This document shows, piece by piece, positions 33,508-46,035 of a stretch of 64,000 nucleotides of DNA. The notes under the pieces were generated by a model. It saw nothing but the letters and a program-made list of their open reading frames with translations, made no database searches and was not told the origin of the DNA. Source of the stretch: Cycas panzhihuaensis (taxonomy: Eukaryota > Cycadophyta); contig CM041465.1 of NCBI GenBank assembly GCA_023213395.1, positions 176,087,741-176,151,740 on the forward strand. Reading direction: 5' to 3'. Within the stretch, counting starts at the first letter, position 1. The number at the start of each line of letters is the position of its first letter. A program made the position numbers and the translations under genes.

Positions 33508-33605
33508 TAACAATGTGATTCTCATCACTTTTATTTTTGGAATGGTATGATTTGCATCATTATAATTTTTAGAATGATGTAATTTGCACTATTATAAAAT
33601 TCACC
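33508..33605. repeat. Short degenerate tandem repeat, about 33 bp x 3
   Basis: Three successive units share the pattern AATG-ATTTGCATCATTATAATTTTT (33510, 33540 and 33574 approximately), with 60-80% identity by eye. A weaker fourth unit may extend to 33640. Confidence 0.55.
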
Positions 33606-33989
33606 ATGGGGAATGTTGTACCATTGTAAATTTTACAATAATACAAAAGATCCCATTCTAAAAATTAAAATAAGATGAAGGTTTATAATGGGGAAATAAT
33701 AAAAATTATCCAAAAAAAAAGCAAAGATAACAAAAATAGAAAGTGGTATTAATAATCAACAAACATAATAAAGGGGCCTAAAAGTGCTTTTGGAGGTACT
33801 TAAGGGTTGTTTTTAATATGTAAGGCTTGGGTGGACAATTTTATATGTCTCTAACTAAAGTTAGAATCATCATAGGTAGAGTTATTGACACGCCCATCAC
33901 TAAAACAATAAACAAATGTTAGTGTCATACATATAAAAGGTTGCAATCAAATTGAAATAAAATAACAAATGCATAACTAACTTACTTGT

Positions 33990-34172
33990 GCCATGATGGA
34001 TGTTGGATTCCCAGATTTTAAGATATAACCTATCACAAGGGGTGCTTCACTTATATTTATACACCCTTGAAATTCTATAAAGATATAAAATTTATTATTC
34101 AATACAATATCTTCAACTAAATAAATTCTTTAATTAAAAACATCTTTTTTTAGTGGTGGATGTTAGATCTAC
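33990..34172 (+). repeat. LTR relic related to the one at 42525-42728
   Basis: AAGGGGTGC, then TTATATTTATACACCCTTGAA, and an end reading TTAGTGGTGGATGTTAGATC, align with ATAAGGGGTGCC, then TATATTTATGCCCTTGAATC, and TTTGGTAGTAGACATTAAATC at 42565-42725. No primer site is readable after it, because a GATA microsatellite begins there. Confidence 0.55.
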
Positions 34173-34245
34173 TAGATAGATAGATAGATAGATATACATA
34201 TACATATACGAAAATACATATGCATACACATACACACACATACAT
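34168..34245. repeat. Compound microsatellite (GATA, CATA, CA)
   Basis: Successive GATA units, then TACATA units, then ACACACATACA; a simple-sequence tract directly after the LTR relic. Confidence 0.9.
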
Positions 34246-34249
34246 ATTA

Positions 34250-37200
34250 TAAATGTATTCTTATCTTATTGTAGTATTTTGGGATTCTAATTTTATGTGA
34301 CAAATTTAAAAGCATCAATTCTCACCATTCATATATATAAATCATAGTTGGATTATAACCTAAGATATTATGGAATCTATTTGTTATTATCATATTATGT
34401 CAAGCTTCTAAAAATTCTTTATTTCAACTATGTACATGTATTCTTGGCATGTTAACCATTTTGGTCTTTTCATATTATTATAGCCTTTGGTATTTAATCA
34501 TTCTATTTGCAATTCAAACTATTTAGTATTTTACTTTGTATATTGGTAGGGATTTTGGCATGACAACCCTATTATAGTTTAGTTGATTTATGATAATATA
34601 ATATTCATATATGTGATAAATATATATATCAATCTCAACTCTTAATAATATACATACAATTGTAACTTTATGATATTTTAGAGTTTTACAAGGTCCACCC
34701 TAATGTCTAAGTATGAGGTCTGTATATAGATCTAAGGCTAGTGTTAAATTACATGGGATAAAATTGCAACATACCCTATGTCCCCATTAATAGTTTTAAC
34801 ATGTCAACTTCAATTTAAATTTATCTTATTGATACCATGTTATTTTGGTTTAATGATTGTATCAAATACTAACTTTTATAGTTGGAACATAATTATGATG
34901 AGGATCACCACTGTAGAAGTTAATTATAATTTATTGTGTCTATAATACTAGGAAGAGAATTTTTCTCTTCTCACTCAAGATATGAATAAAGGCAATTTAA
35001 AGTATTCATTGGAATAAAACATAAAAAGAAATTTATTAAGGCCAATTTCATTTATAAAGGTTAGCAATTTGAACAGGTATCCTATTTATTTCTTCTTAGG
35101 AAGAAAGTTAGTAAAATTAAAATATATGTTGATTACCATGACATACATAGGTTATTAAGCTCCTTCATTTTGAGAAATATCATTCCCTTATGTTGTAACA
35201 TTTAGAGGCATACTAAATTTAGATACCAAAAGATCTCTAATGTAGAGTTAGAGGTAGAGAACCTAAGGTTGATGATCTCATTTGGTATTAGAAAAAATCC
35301 TGAGAAGAAATAATGTTTAATTTTTAGAGTTTTTGGACTAAACCTCATTAGATCATGTTTGTTTTCAATAATGGTTAATTTTAATTTTCTGCCTTAGATG
35401 GGCAATTTCTTCCCAATCCATAAGATAGGGAAAATCTTAAATATTATATCATTTAATACATAAAGCTAAACATAATTAGGGCTTAGGATTCAAATTTCAA
35501 ACATTTTTATATTATTCTCTTTTGGTTTTTTATTTTTTAAAATCTATTGTAGTTACATGGTTTGTTTGCCTTTACATGATTTTCATAGATCTATTAGGAT
35601 ATGACCTTATGATTAATTTCTAAGAAAATTAGGTTTGATGTAATAAGTAGCTTTATTCCACTTAATTTTCACTATGATTGGAAGGCATAATTTATATTTT
35701 AAAATATTAACCTATTCTATTTTTATAGAATTGCATGCTTATTTCCCATGTTTTAAAAGAGAGTATTGTTTAAGTATGGTTTGTCAAATCTTCCATTTTA
35801 CGTACCTTAAAAACCCATAGATTTCAAGAGTGTTTGGTGGTAAAATATATCCACTTGTAACATCCTTCATGTAGGTCTACAATAAGTTTTCTTTCTCTAT
35901 TTCATACACCCTATGACATCATTCATATTTTTTGTATGACCAATTTTGATTTATATTTCTTTTATTGATATTATATTATGTCATTTTTTATTATTTTATC
36001 AAATATTGACTTTTGTAATTGGTAGGTAATTATGTGAGTATCAACACCATAGAAGTGAATTATAATTTACTACATCCATATTACTGTGAGAAGGGTATCA
36101 TGCCCTTTGTTCATGAAATGAATGGACACAATTTAGAAATGAAGTATGATGGTGCTAGGTTAGGCAAGGGTGAGTGTCATATAAGAGTTATGCTTGTAAT
36201 GTGGTTGCATGAGTGCTTCGTTAAAACACTTTTACTTTTGGATACTAAAGCATATTCCATTTATACGAAGAAGTGTATTTACTAAATTTGGTGAGATGTG
36301 CATTTGTTAAGTTTAAATGGTCAAGAATGTGATTTATTTTACGAAGTGTGTATATTCTTTATTTAGTATGTATGTGTAAGTAGAGTGAACATGAGTTGTG
36401 TGGTTAAGAATGTTGTTGACTTAAACACAATTGTTAAAGTTAAGATAGCACTATGTCTAGGTGATAGAGTATATTATGTTCATATGTAGATGTGCATATT
36501 TTTTATTTTATGTGTAAGTTGAATGAGCACTAGTTGTATGGTCAAGTATGTGGTTGAGTTAGCTTTAGTTAAGAAAATTAGGTATAAATGTAATTTTGAA
36601 AAGTGTATATATATAACCCTTAACTTGAGTGATAAAGTATATTCATGTAAGTAAAATTTTATGGGGTTTTCATTTAAGGGTTTTTGTTCTTGTTGCCATT
36701 TATAAAATCTTGTTGTTAGCCTTGTTCTCATATATTCTCCTATTCTCTTATGCTCTCCTTCTTTCTTTGTCATACTTTTGGATGCTCCTATATTTAGAGT
36801 CATAATGAGCTTATATGCAAGTCTTGGGCAAAGTATTTAGAATGTGTTTTGTTATATGTTTGACAATATTACTTGTTGATTCATTACATCTCCTATATTA
36901 ATGGATATATTAAAGATGATATAGTACATAATTATGTTTATACTTTGCCACTATTTTTATATTTATATTATGTGAGTTGGCTAGTGCAACCCATATTACT
37001 AATGAGGTGGTATTTACTTTGTTAATAGAAACTAACATGTGTTATGTGGATTGACTTTATTGAGCTTGATTTAGTAATGAAGTGGCGTATGGACCATGTA
37101 AATTATGGACCAACAATTAACTTTATTCATGGATGGTTTCAATTGATAATAGATTGTCTTGACTTTCTTTGATATAATTATGAGTATGTTTATAATGTTA

Positions 37201-40200
37201 ATGCCTTTTCATATTGCATTATTAGCATGGATTGTATATAGTAATGAATTCCATACATATGTAAAGATATACATACTTCCATTTCATAATTGACTAATAG
37301 TATATCATTATTACCAAGACTAATGGACACATTTTTATGTAGATTATATGGTGTTTAATGAGGGAATGTAACCCATAACTATATTGAACTAGTTTTGATG
37401 GATATTTCTAGCTAAAATAACCATGGTAGAGTAACCTCATTACATATATAATGTAGATTGATAATATCCATTTGAGGCTAATGAAGATATGACTTTTAGA
37501 TAGCATGGAGAGATGATAGCACACTAATAAGACTCCAGGTTCTCATAATGGTAGATGGTGATTATGTAGTCATTGTTTGGCATTCATGTATGGATGCAAT
37601 GTGTCTAGTTTATGTTAGGAACCACTTGGTATACATGGATGATAATTTAAGTTAGTAAATTCCATGGTTTTATTGTAAGATCAAATGGTATATCTCTTTT
37701 GCTTGTTCAACTGATAAGTATCTTAATAACTGTTAATCCTTATAGCTCTCACATGTCATAAAAATAATTCAAGTTAGTTCTAGTGTTTAGTGTGGAGATC
37801 TTTTGATCCCTTTTACTTAAGGGTATACAAGAGAGATATAGCTCTATGATTGTGGTGATATGAGGTTTGCTCATTCGTATTTCATATAAGAAAAATAAGG
37901 TCAAGAGAACTAAATAAGTAATTTTAGATCAAGTGATACCCTTCCTTACTCACTCATCTCAATTATACAAGGTTACTATGTTGGTTTCATAAGTATGAAG
38001 AAGATGAATGTTCTTGTAGTAGTGATAAAATTAGATCCAATAGACATGCATGAGTAGACACATGATGAGTTTTAATGGTTCGCTTTTATGTACCCTCCTT
38101 ATAGTAAGTATTGTATTCTTGGTCAAAATATAATCTAGCCTAATAAGGTGAGATTATGATGATTAAGGGAACTTAATATAAGCACCTCATACTATCATAA
38201 ATTCTTTTGGGTTCGCACTAGTTACTACACATGGAACACTTTGATGTAATCATTCTTAGACAAAACCTTAGTTGATGAAAAGTACCTATAGTGATGACAT
38301 TTAATTTACTTCGCATATAATTTCTATAGTAATAGAAGGATTTATTGCTTGTTGCGATGATTACCTCTACTGACCAATTCTTAGGGTAAATTCATTAATA
38401 TGTGTAAAGTTGAAGCTAATTTATTTATTTAGTTAATTGATTAAACTATGATCTTTCTCAACCATAGCTTAATCTAGCGCTTGGCTTTGGCTCTGGGAGG
38501 TGGCTACTCAATTGTCACAGAACATTAGTAGTGAAAACGTTATCCCTAACAATGAAAACTTCTTTTGTAGTTACATAATTGACTTAAGAGATAGCTCTAT
38601 TATAACCTTGTAATAAATACTTACAATCTTAAATCTAAGATCTGTGTGTATTCACACATTGATTTGCCTCACAGAGGTATGCCATTATTGTCTATGTCTA
38701 TGTTGGGGGTTACAAAGCCTAGTGATCTGGTGGTTGAGTATCATATTTGGACACGATTTGGTGAACTTTCGAATAAGATATCAATATATTTATCTTTGCA
38801 TAATGTCTAGAGGTGGAATTATTAGTCTTTATACCATTTGCATTCTAGCGACTTAAGGGCATAGAATTAAAGGAGGCATCTAGCCTAATGATCATTATTA
38901 TGGTCTCCTTATACTGATTATTGGGAAGTAATTTATCCTATGTATATGCCATTGAATAGAATATGTATGGTGTTGAATGGAAGTCTATCTACCATTACAT
39001 CAAAGCTTCTATTGAATTCATTGGCATAAATGGTTTTATAGCTCAACAATCTAATGAAATAGGCATTAGAATATGCATCCTATAATAAATAAATTTTGCA
39101 TTGCTTATTTCCTTGTTTCATAGTAATGATTCAAACCCAATGGTATCTAATTAATGATAAGAGTTTCCACGATATAAAATTTTTCGATGGTTTATAAATG
39201 GCAACACTATACTCCTTTCTTATTTTGCCTTTGTGTGAGCAAGATGAGAGTAATTTCCCTCAAGTTTAGGATAATGCAACATTTCAAAAATAGTCATATT
39301 TCATCTATATGGAATGTAATTGACTTAATTTATGTTAAAATCATATTAAGTCATTATATTATGTTCTATATTCTAACTCATTTGCATGAAGACTATTGTT
39401 TCCCAACTCAATGTTGAACATTTAAGTATTTTTATCCCTTTAGACTAGGTGTCCTCTATATGGGTCCAAATAATCATTTAGGATATTCATGGATGCCCAT
39501 TTCAATTGTTTGGTCAATCAACATAGTTTGTATGTCACTTTTAATGCTTATTGTGTATATCTCATTGTATTTGTTATCGTTTGATATTATTAGCACTACT
39601 CTTATCATCTTGAGTTAGTATATCATATTATGGGTTATTCTAGTATTCAAATTAGTTTTCTTTCATAATGAATTATTAAGGTTAGTGATATTTAGTTCAT
39701 TTGGAGTTGTCATAGGTTACTTTATGGTTGTAATCTAGTAACTTTTCTTGTCATATCACTATACCTAACATAGAGCTCACATCTAATTTGTTTTAGGCCA
39801 CTTTCTTCCTTTTTGGGGATACTTATACCATGTTAAGCTTTCATTTAATCCCAAAAATGAATTTTAAATGACTACCCATGTTTGAGAGATTGAAAGGTAG
39901 AGTAAGTCATTTTCATCATCAATGGACCCATTAAGAAATGATTAAATGGTCTTTGATTTCAAAGGCTTGGTTCTCCCACTTCCAACACTCAAATCAAGGC
40001 AAAAATGATATTATTACAAGAAATATTATTAACTTTATAAAATAGTATAGTTTATCTAATTAGAGATCATATTTTAGGGTTTTAAGCATCATGTTTAAAT
40101 TGGAAGAGCCCCAATGTTAACTAGAAATACCTCAATGCTTAACTTTTCAACTTGTTCCTTTGGGTTTTGAGCCTTAGAACTTTTGCATGACCTACATCAT

Positions 40201-40948
40201 GTTCAATGGCTTTCTAGAAGATTTTATAATAGTTTTTGGATGGTTATACATAGAGTTATGAGATGATTTTAAGTTTAACATCATGGGATGATGGAGAATG
40301 ACCATCTTGGGTGACCTTTATTACTCCACTCTTGATTGGTTAGAGATTCTATAGCCAATTAGAGTACTTTGGGTAGCTTGGTTATTTTGGATATTATCAT
40401 TTTATTTATAGGCCTCTATATCATTCACATGAGGAGATGTGGATGTTGCTAATATATTTTAAAGAGGACATCATAAGGCCATGACCATATACACCTTGTA
40501 GAATGCCTTTCATAGGATTTTTAATTTATTTAAGAGTCATATTATGGCCTTGTTTAAAGTTTCAATCATAGTTTAATATTATTTTTCTTACTTTACTACT
40601 TTGTATGTATGAGGAAGTCATGCACCCTTAGGGCATTATTTTTAAAGTGCACCTAACAATAGCCTTAATTTAGGCTAGTTTTACATTTGGTGAAGAAGTT
40701 TTCCTATCTTGTATATTTCATGGTTATGGTTATGATAAAGTTATTATTTAGAGGTTCAGCATCCTTCTTTAAATATAGGTTTTGATTGAAATTTTAGTGG
40801 TTAAATAGAAGGGAGCAATAATAAGATTAAGCAATTGATTAAAACATTAGAGAAAAATATAAAACCTCTATTAAAATCCTTAGATAATAATGTATTTATT
40901 TTATTTTAATGATATAAAGAGGTTTGCCATATTTTACATTAGCTTAAA
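34250..40948. other. About 6.7 kb without recognised genes
   Basis: AT-rich sequence with no domain I recognise on either strand. A divergent direct repeat is present: 34790-34975 and 35935-36100 share CTTATTGATA, ATCAAATACTAACTTTTAT versus ATCAAATATTGACTTTTGT, and TAGAAGT-AATTATAATTTA. The frame at 36019-36285 (88 codons) starts in the second repeat copy and has no known motif. The frames at 38644-38856 and 39187-39417 look spurious. The sequence may be old element DNA decayed beyond reading. Confidence 0.4.
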
Positions 40949-41100
40949 TGTTGCAAACCTTACAACTAGATTAATTATGTTAATCGTCAAAAGTTATAAC
41001 CATTCAAAAGGGGTTCCTCATTGATTGACATATGTGTGTGTATGTATGATCTGGATCTCCTAATTGTTCACACCATATTAATAATATGTTAAAGTCTAAA

Positions 41101-41316
<216 letters not shown>

Positions 41317-41826
41317 TGTTGTATACTCTATTTCATCAATTTGAATCATCTCAAGGTGTATATAGTTTCCTTCTCAATTGATATATATAGGTGTATGGAG
41401 GCAATGATTGAGTGTATATATATGCATCAATCTTATGATATATTTACTAGGTCTATGTACATTCCCTAAGCTTTATGATATGTTTACTAGGCATACATAT
41501 TACAAAAGATACTAAGCCATATTTTTAGGTTGTGTATCAGTGTTAATCAAGGCAATATAGCATTTTGTAAATAAAAGCCAATGGCATATCCACTGAGCTA
41601 CATGACACAACAAAAAGACCTTCATTTAGTCTCATATAATATATATATATATAGATATATCTCACTGCCTTCTTAAAAATAAAAACATGCATATCTTGAC
41701 CCAATATTTTTGTTTGATTTGGAGGTCCCACTAAGAGAATAACAACCATACCAGGAGTGCATAGAAATTAGTATTAGCATGGTATATATAGTAGAGAGAT
41801 GACCAATCTAATGCACATTAGATTAA

Positions 41827-42357
41827 ATGACCATGGGCCAAAAACTCCTATGTCTTATAACATCAATGGTAACAACAATGACTGGGATAATTTTCCACTT
41901 TCAAAAAAATTTAAGTAAGGATGTTGAGGACCTTACTTTACCTATATCTTCACTTAATGATATTATGACCCCCTTAGAAGAAGATGTCTAGAAGAAATGT
42001 GACTTACTACCTGTGGCATAAGAAGAACCTTTGAATGCTAAGATGGACATTCCTCCTACCTAAGGTAAAATTTTGAATGAAAATGTTGAGATTCTTCCAT
42101 ATGACATCCATAATGTTGGCATTGTTAAGCATAACACTTGTAAACCTAACATGTTTGAGTAAAACTGATATTGTTTTATACAATATGAGAATGATAATGT
42201 GATTTACCATAAGGAGAATTCACCATTATATACTTTACATGAGCATTTGGATCCTAACTTTTATGATTCTATAATTTATCACACCATGGGATTGCCCCTT
42301 TTTAATGGAGATAATCGACCAATGAAGTTGTACCCTCTTAACACTTTGAATCTTATA
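41827..42357 (+). pseudogene. Unassigned coding-like frame before the polypurine tract
   Basis: One frame runs for 177 codons from ATG at 41827 to a stop at 42358, and its few internal stops (TAG, TAA, TGA) are all one transition from Gln or Trp codons. Segments include DVEDLTLPISSLNDIMTPLE, ILPYDIHNVGIVKHNTCKPN, YTLHEHLDPNFYDSIIYHTM and MKLYPLNTLNLI. No domain is recognised. It lies at the position, between the polymerase genes and the 3' LTR, where some plant elements carry an extra 3' ORF, or it may be the C-terminal tail of a lost integrase. It may also be an unrelated capture. I do not assign a function. Confidence 0.5.
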
Positions 42358-42524
42358 TAACCCACATCACTTCTTGTTAATAGATCACACAACAGCAATT
42401 TCTACATGTCAACACGAGAATAATAAAACCACTTCAGGCATCTTATTAGTAGAAAATGTGGTTTTGTGAATTCTTTCAAAATTTTCCATGTTTTGAGGGC
42501 AAAGCATTTCAAAGGGGAGGGGCT

Positions 42525-42728
42525 TGTTACAAACCTTGCAACTAGATTAATCATGTTAATTATCATAAGCTACAACTATTTATAAGGGGTGCCTTGTTGA
42601 TATATTTATGCCCTTGAATCATGTACAATCAATACATCTTTAATTGAATTCAATATAACTATATTTCTTCATGAAATATTTATCAAATTTACTTATACTT
42701 TTTGGTAGTAGACATTAAATCTGCTACA
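42525..42728 (+). repeat. 3' LTR of the short LTR element
   Basis: It begins TGTTACAAACC two bases after the polypurine tract. The end is ambiguous (42714 or 42728). It is homologous at its start to 40949-41035 and over its later two thirds to 34030-34172. Confidence 0.65.
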
Positions 42729-42923
42729 TTATATCTCAAGTTTCATTAAATTTAAAGATTAATCAAACTTGTATTTAACCTACTTTTAAACTATCTTTGG
42801 TTGGGTTCTAAAGGAAATGTAATTTAATATGCCCTTGTTATATTAGATATTAAGAGGACTTAGCTATCTTCTAATAGTTGCAAATTATCTAAGAGTAAAC
42901 TATTATAGTTGTTAGAGTTATCA

Positions 42924-44390
42924 TGTTGCAATAAAATATAAATTACATATAAATATTACATTAAATGAGAATCAAGGTCATGACAATTAGATAAAAGAGA
43001 CACTAGATTTGGGAGGTGGAAAATCTCATTAGGGTAAGGGAAACCACTTTAAAATATTTATCATATAATTTAAAATTATAGCATTATATCCATATATATA
43101 TTATATTCCCTTATACATGTAGGGAATAAGATAAGGTATTTATCCCTTGTCCCAAATAATATAATTACAATGGATTCATATAATGAGATAATCTTTTAAT
43201 AATTAAAATAATAATAATTAACTTTTATAAAGTAACATCAAAATATAAAATATTAATAGGATAATATTAATACTTTAATATCCCCTATTAATATTGACTT
43301 AGGAAATGTAAGAGATAAAGAAGACTTCATCATGTAAAACTCTTTTTGATGGAGACTTATTTAACTTTGAGGAGTTGTTACAACTTTACTTTAATTAGAT
43401 ACTTGGTCATGATATCTGCAACCTATATATCTATAGGAAAATATAACAGTTGAAGGATGTCATCACTAACCAAGCTATGAATAAAATATTGATGAAGTTC
43501 AATGTGTTTGTTCCTAGAATGATAAACACAATTAATAACAATAGAAATAACACCCTAATTATCAATACTAATTTATACAAAATTATAAAGAGAAAAACTA
43601 ATTTTATCAATCATAGATTTTATTTAGGGAGTTTTTTTACTAGGTTTAATTGAGACATGATATTCAGCTTTAGCTGTAGAGAGAATAAGAGATTGCATTT
43701 TCTCACTCATCTATGCAATTGGAGCAAAGTCAATAAAGAAAACATAATGAACAATATACTTCCTTTTATTAACATCTTTAACTCAATCAAAATATATAAA
43801 ACTAATTAACTAAATATTAGAGTTAGCAAAATTGTAGTTAAGACAACCATAATATATCATACCTTGTAGATAGTATAAAATTTTGTTGGTTACTTTCTAG
43901 TATAAATCATGGAAATTTTGCATGAATCTTGAATATAGTGTAATTACATAAGAAATAGTAAGATATGTCTATATTAGGTAAATTCAACTACTAACTAATT
44001 GTCATTACATAGTGGCAATAGTTAAGGGGGATTCATAGTTAAGAGTAAGTTGAACTCTGGACCAGAGAGGAGTAGAGGTTAATTTATAAGTTTCCATATT
44101 AAATCTTTTGAGTAAGACTAAGATGCATTTAGGTTATGAAATAAAGATTCTTAATTTTGTTTAACAAATTTAAAGAATAAGAAAATAATAGAGTAAACCT
44201 AGGCTAATTATTTTAAAATTGGACATTAGATCAGACTTTAAAGATGAAGTTATAGTATATAAAGAATTAGTAATAATGATGTCATCAATGCATAAAACTA
44301 AAAAAAGGATATTATCACTTTGTCTTTTGAAGTATAAGTTAGTATCACTATACATCTACTAAAGCCATTTCAAAGAAGATATTATATTAA
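42924..44390 (-). mobile_element. Ty1/copia element C, 3' end only
   Basis: On minus: a reverse transcriptase fragment, a broken RNase H, the polypurine tract AATAGGGGA (43288-43280) and an LTR-like stretch (43279 to about 42924, TG/CA-like ends uncertain). The LTR contains GGTGGAAAATCTCATTAGGG, similar to the block in the copia D LTRs. No 5' half is found to the right of 44390, so it is truncated. Confidence 0.7.
43290..44390 (-). pseudogene. copia C reverse transcriptase/RNase H fragment
   Basis: The frame 44355-44170 reads MYSDTNLYFKRQSDNILFLV and then LCIDDIIIT. The Y/V-D-D motif is kept as I-D-D. LMSNFKIISLGLLYYFL follows, like the family's 'L...F.M.DLG.L.YFLG'. Further left (44160-43300) the RNase H is readable only in pieces, ending with ADIMTKYL near 43400, the copia RNase H terminus. 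It lacks everything upstream of the catalytic motif. Confidence 0.75.
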
Positions 44391-45556
44391 TGTGTTCCAT
44401 CCCTTTTGGTGTGACCATAATTGATGCCTTGTTTGTTATTAGGGTTTAATTAGGTGATTACTTTGAATATTGGTTGTATGATATGGTGATTTGATGAATG
44501 TTTCAATGTATGATTATGGTCCCCCCATCCCCTTTTTTGCATATGGTGTATAGATCTTTATGTCCATACTTATACGGTAGCTCCAAGATTCACTCTAAGA
44601 CATTAGTCCACCCTTTATTTCTCATGATTGATTAAGCTTATGTCTTGCTAATCAATTATTTTTATCATGCCTTTAACTAGTGACTTCACTTTGTTTGGCT
44701 TCTTATTGGTTTTTTTTTTTAATATTTTCATAAAAGAAATTGGCTTAAATTTTAGAAATTTAGATGATAACATTTTTTATGTTAAAATTAAAATTTTCAT
44801 GTTTTTAGTGTTTCAATTATATTTTTCAAAAAATCATTATATTTTTCATTGTTTCATGTGCAAAAAAAAAAAAAGAATTATGGAAAGTTATTTTTTAGTC
44901 ATTTCTATTATAGTTTATTACAAATTTGTGGACCAATAACTCATGGGTTTTTTCCATTCACTTCCTTTTATTTTCTCTATAAATAAGCTACTTATTTGTG
45001 AAGAAAGGAGGAGAAGAATTTCTATAATGGAGTGCTACTAGATTCTCAACTCAACCTTTGTAATTCTCACTTACACCCTTGGAGAGCTTTATTTGAAGTT
45101 TGATTTTAGGTTATTGACTAAGGAGTTTGGAGATTTGGGGCTGTAAATACCCAAACCTGTGCTTCTTTCTTTCTTTAGCAACATCTTCTTCAATTTTCTC
45201 CCCTTCTTTATGTAAAATTTCTCACTCTTACATCTTTACTACTTTTAAGAGTCTCTTCTTTACTTTTTAGTATGTTAGAGCATTGAGTTGAAGGATTTTG
45301 GAGTTACCATAATGTAGGTATGAGGCTCTCCCTCATCTCCCTTTTAAGGTTACATGCTTTTTGATGAGTTTAGCTTAGATTTATTAAATTGATTTAGTTA
45401 CTATATGCTTTCAATATGAATGAGATTTTGAGTTGTGTTTTAGATTAGAAATGGCCAAAATATGAGTTCATTTTATTTTTGAATTAGGCTTTAGATTCTA
45501 ATTTCCTAGACTTAATATATTTTTATTTAAGATTTAGGTTTTCTTATTAAGGTTCC
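44391..45556 (+). other. Unassigned segment with TATA-box-like promoter sequence
   Basis: No gene is recognised. TCTCTATAAATAAGC at about 44973-44987 is a good TATA-box match on plus, followed by C/T-rich, leader-like sequence to 45300 (CTTCTTTCTTTCTTTAGC). It could be a decayed LTR promoter or a host promoter. The segment is interrupted by copia D at GTTCC (45552-45556) and continues at 53090. Confidence 0.35.
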
Positions 45557-45988
45557 TGTGAGAATAGGCACATGCATAATATCATAGGATCAAAACCACA
45601 GGAAAACAAAAGATAGTACACATGTACATATATTAATAGGTGGAAAACCCATTTTGGGGAAGAAAAACCACCTCCTAAAGTTCTATTTTTATTAAGAATT
45701 GCTGTGAATAGAATACCAAACTGGTAAACCACCTAACATCTAAACTGGCCTTTGAAAGGCATATAGATGGCCCTCCTAGATTCATGGAACTGACTCCTTA
45801 AATCTAGGAGATGAATTTATATAACGAAAGGTTCGTTGAAATGAAGTTCTGCATTTCAACCACCTTTCACATAAGATAAATTAATAAACATAAAGTTTAA
45901 ACATTATAATAACTTAAATATACATTTAGACATGAGACTAAAATATAACCTTTAAAAAGAACATAAAGATTACATTAACATTCTAACA
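45557..45988 (-). repeat. 3' LTR of copia D
   Basis: TGTTAGAATGTTAATG...CTCACA on minus. It contains the block GGTGGAAAACCCATTTTGGG on plus, shared with its partner. The polypurine tract CATTAAAGGTAGA precedes it on minus (46001-45989). Confidence 0.96.
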
Positions 45989-46035
45989 TCTACCTTTAAT
46001 GTAAACTTTTGTGCTGTAGAAAAAGAAGGTTTTCA

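Noticed and set aside
36480-36803. 107-codon frame on minus
   Set aside because: Low-complexity AT-rich composition, no motif, no start context or neighbours; treated as chance.
41560-41620. Box A-like TAGCTCAGTGG on minus, as in a tRNA-derived SINE
   Set aside because: No convincing box B at the right distance, no acceptor stem and no SINE tail; only one motif matches.
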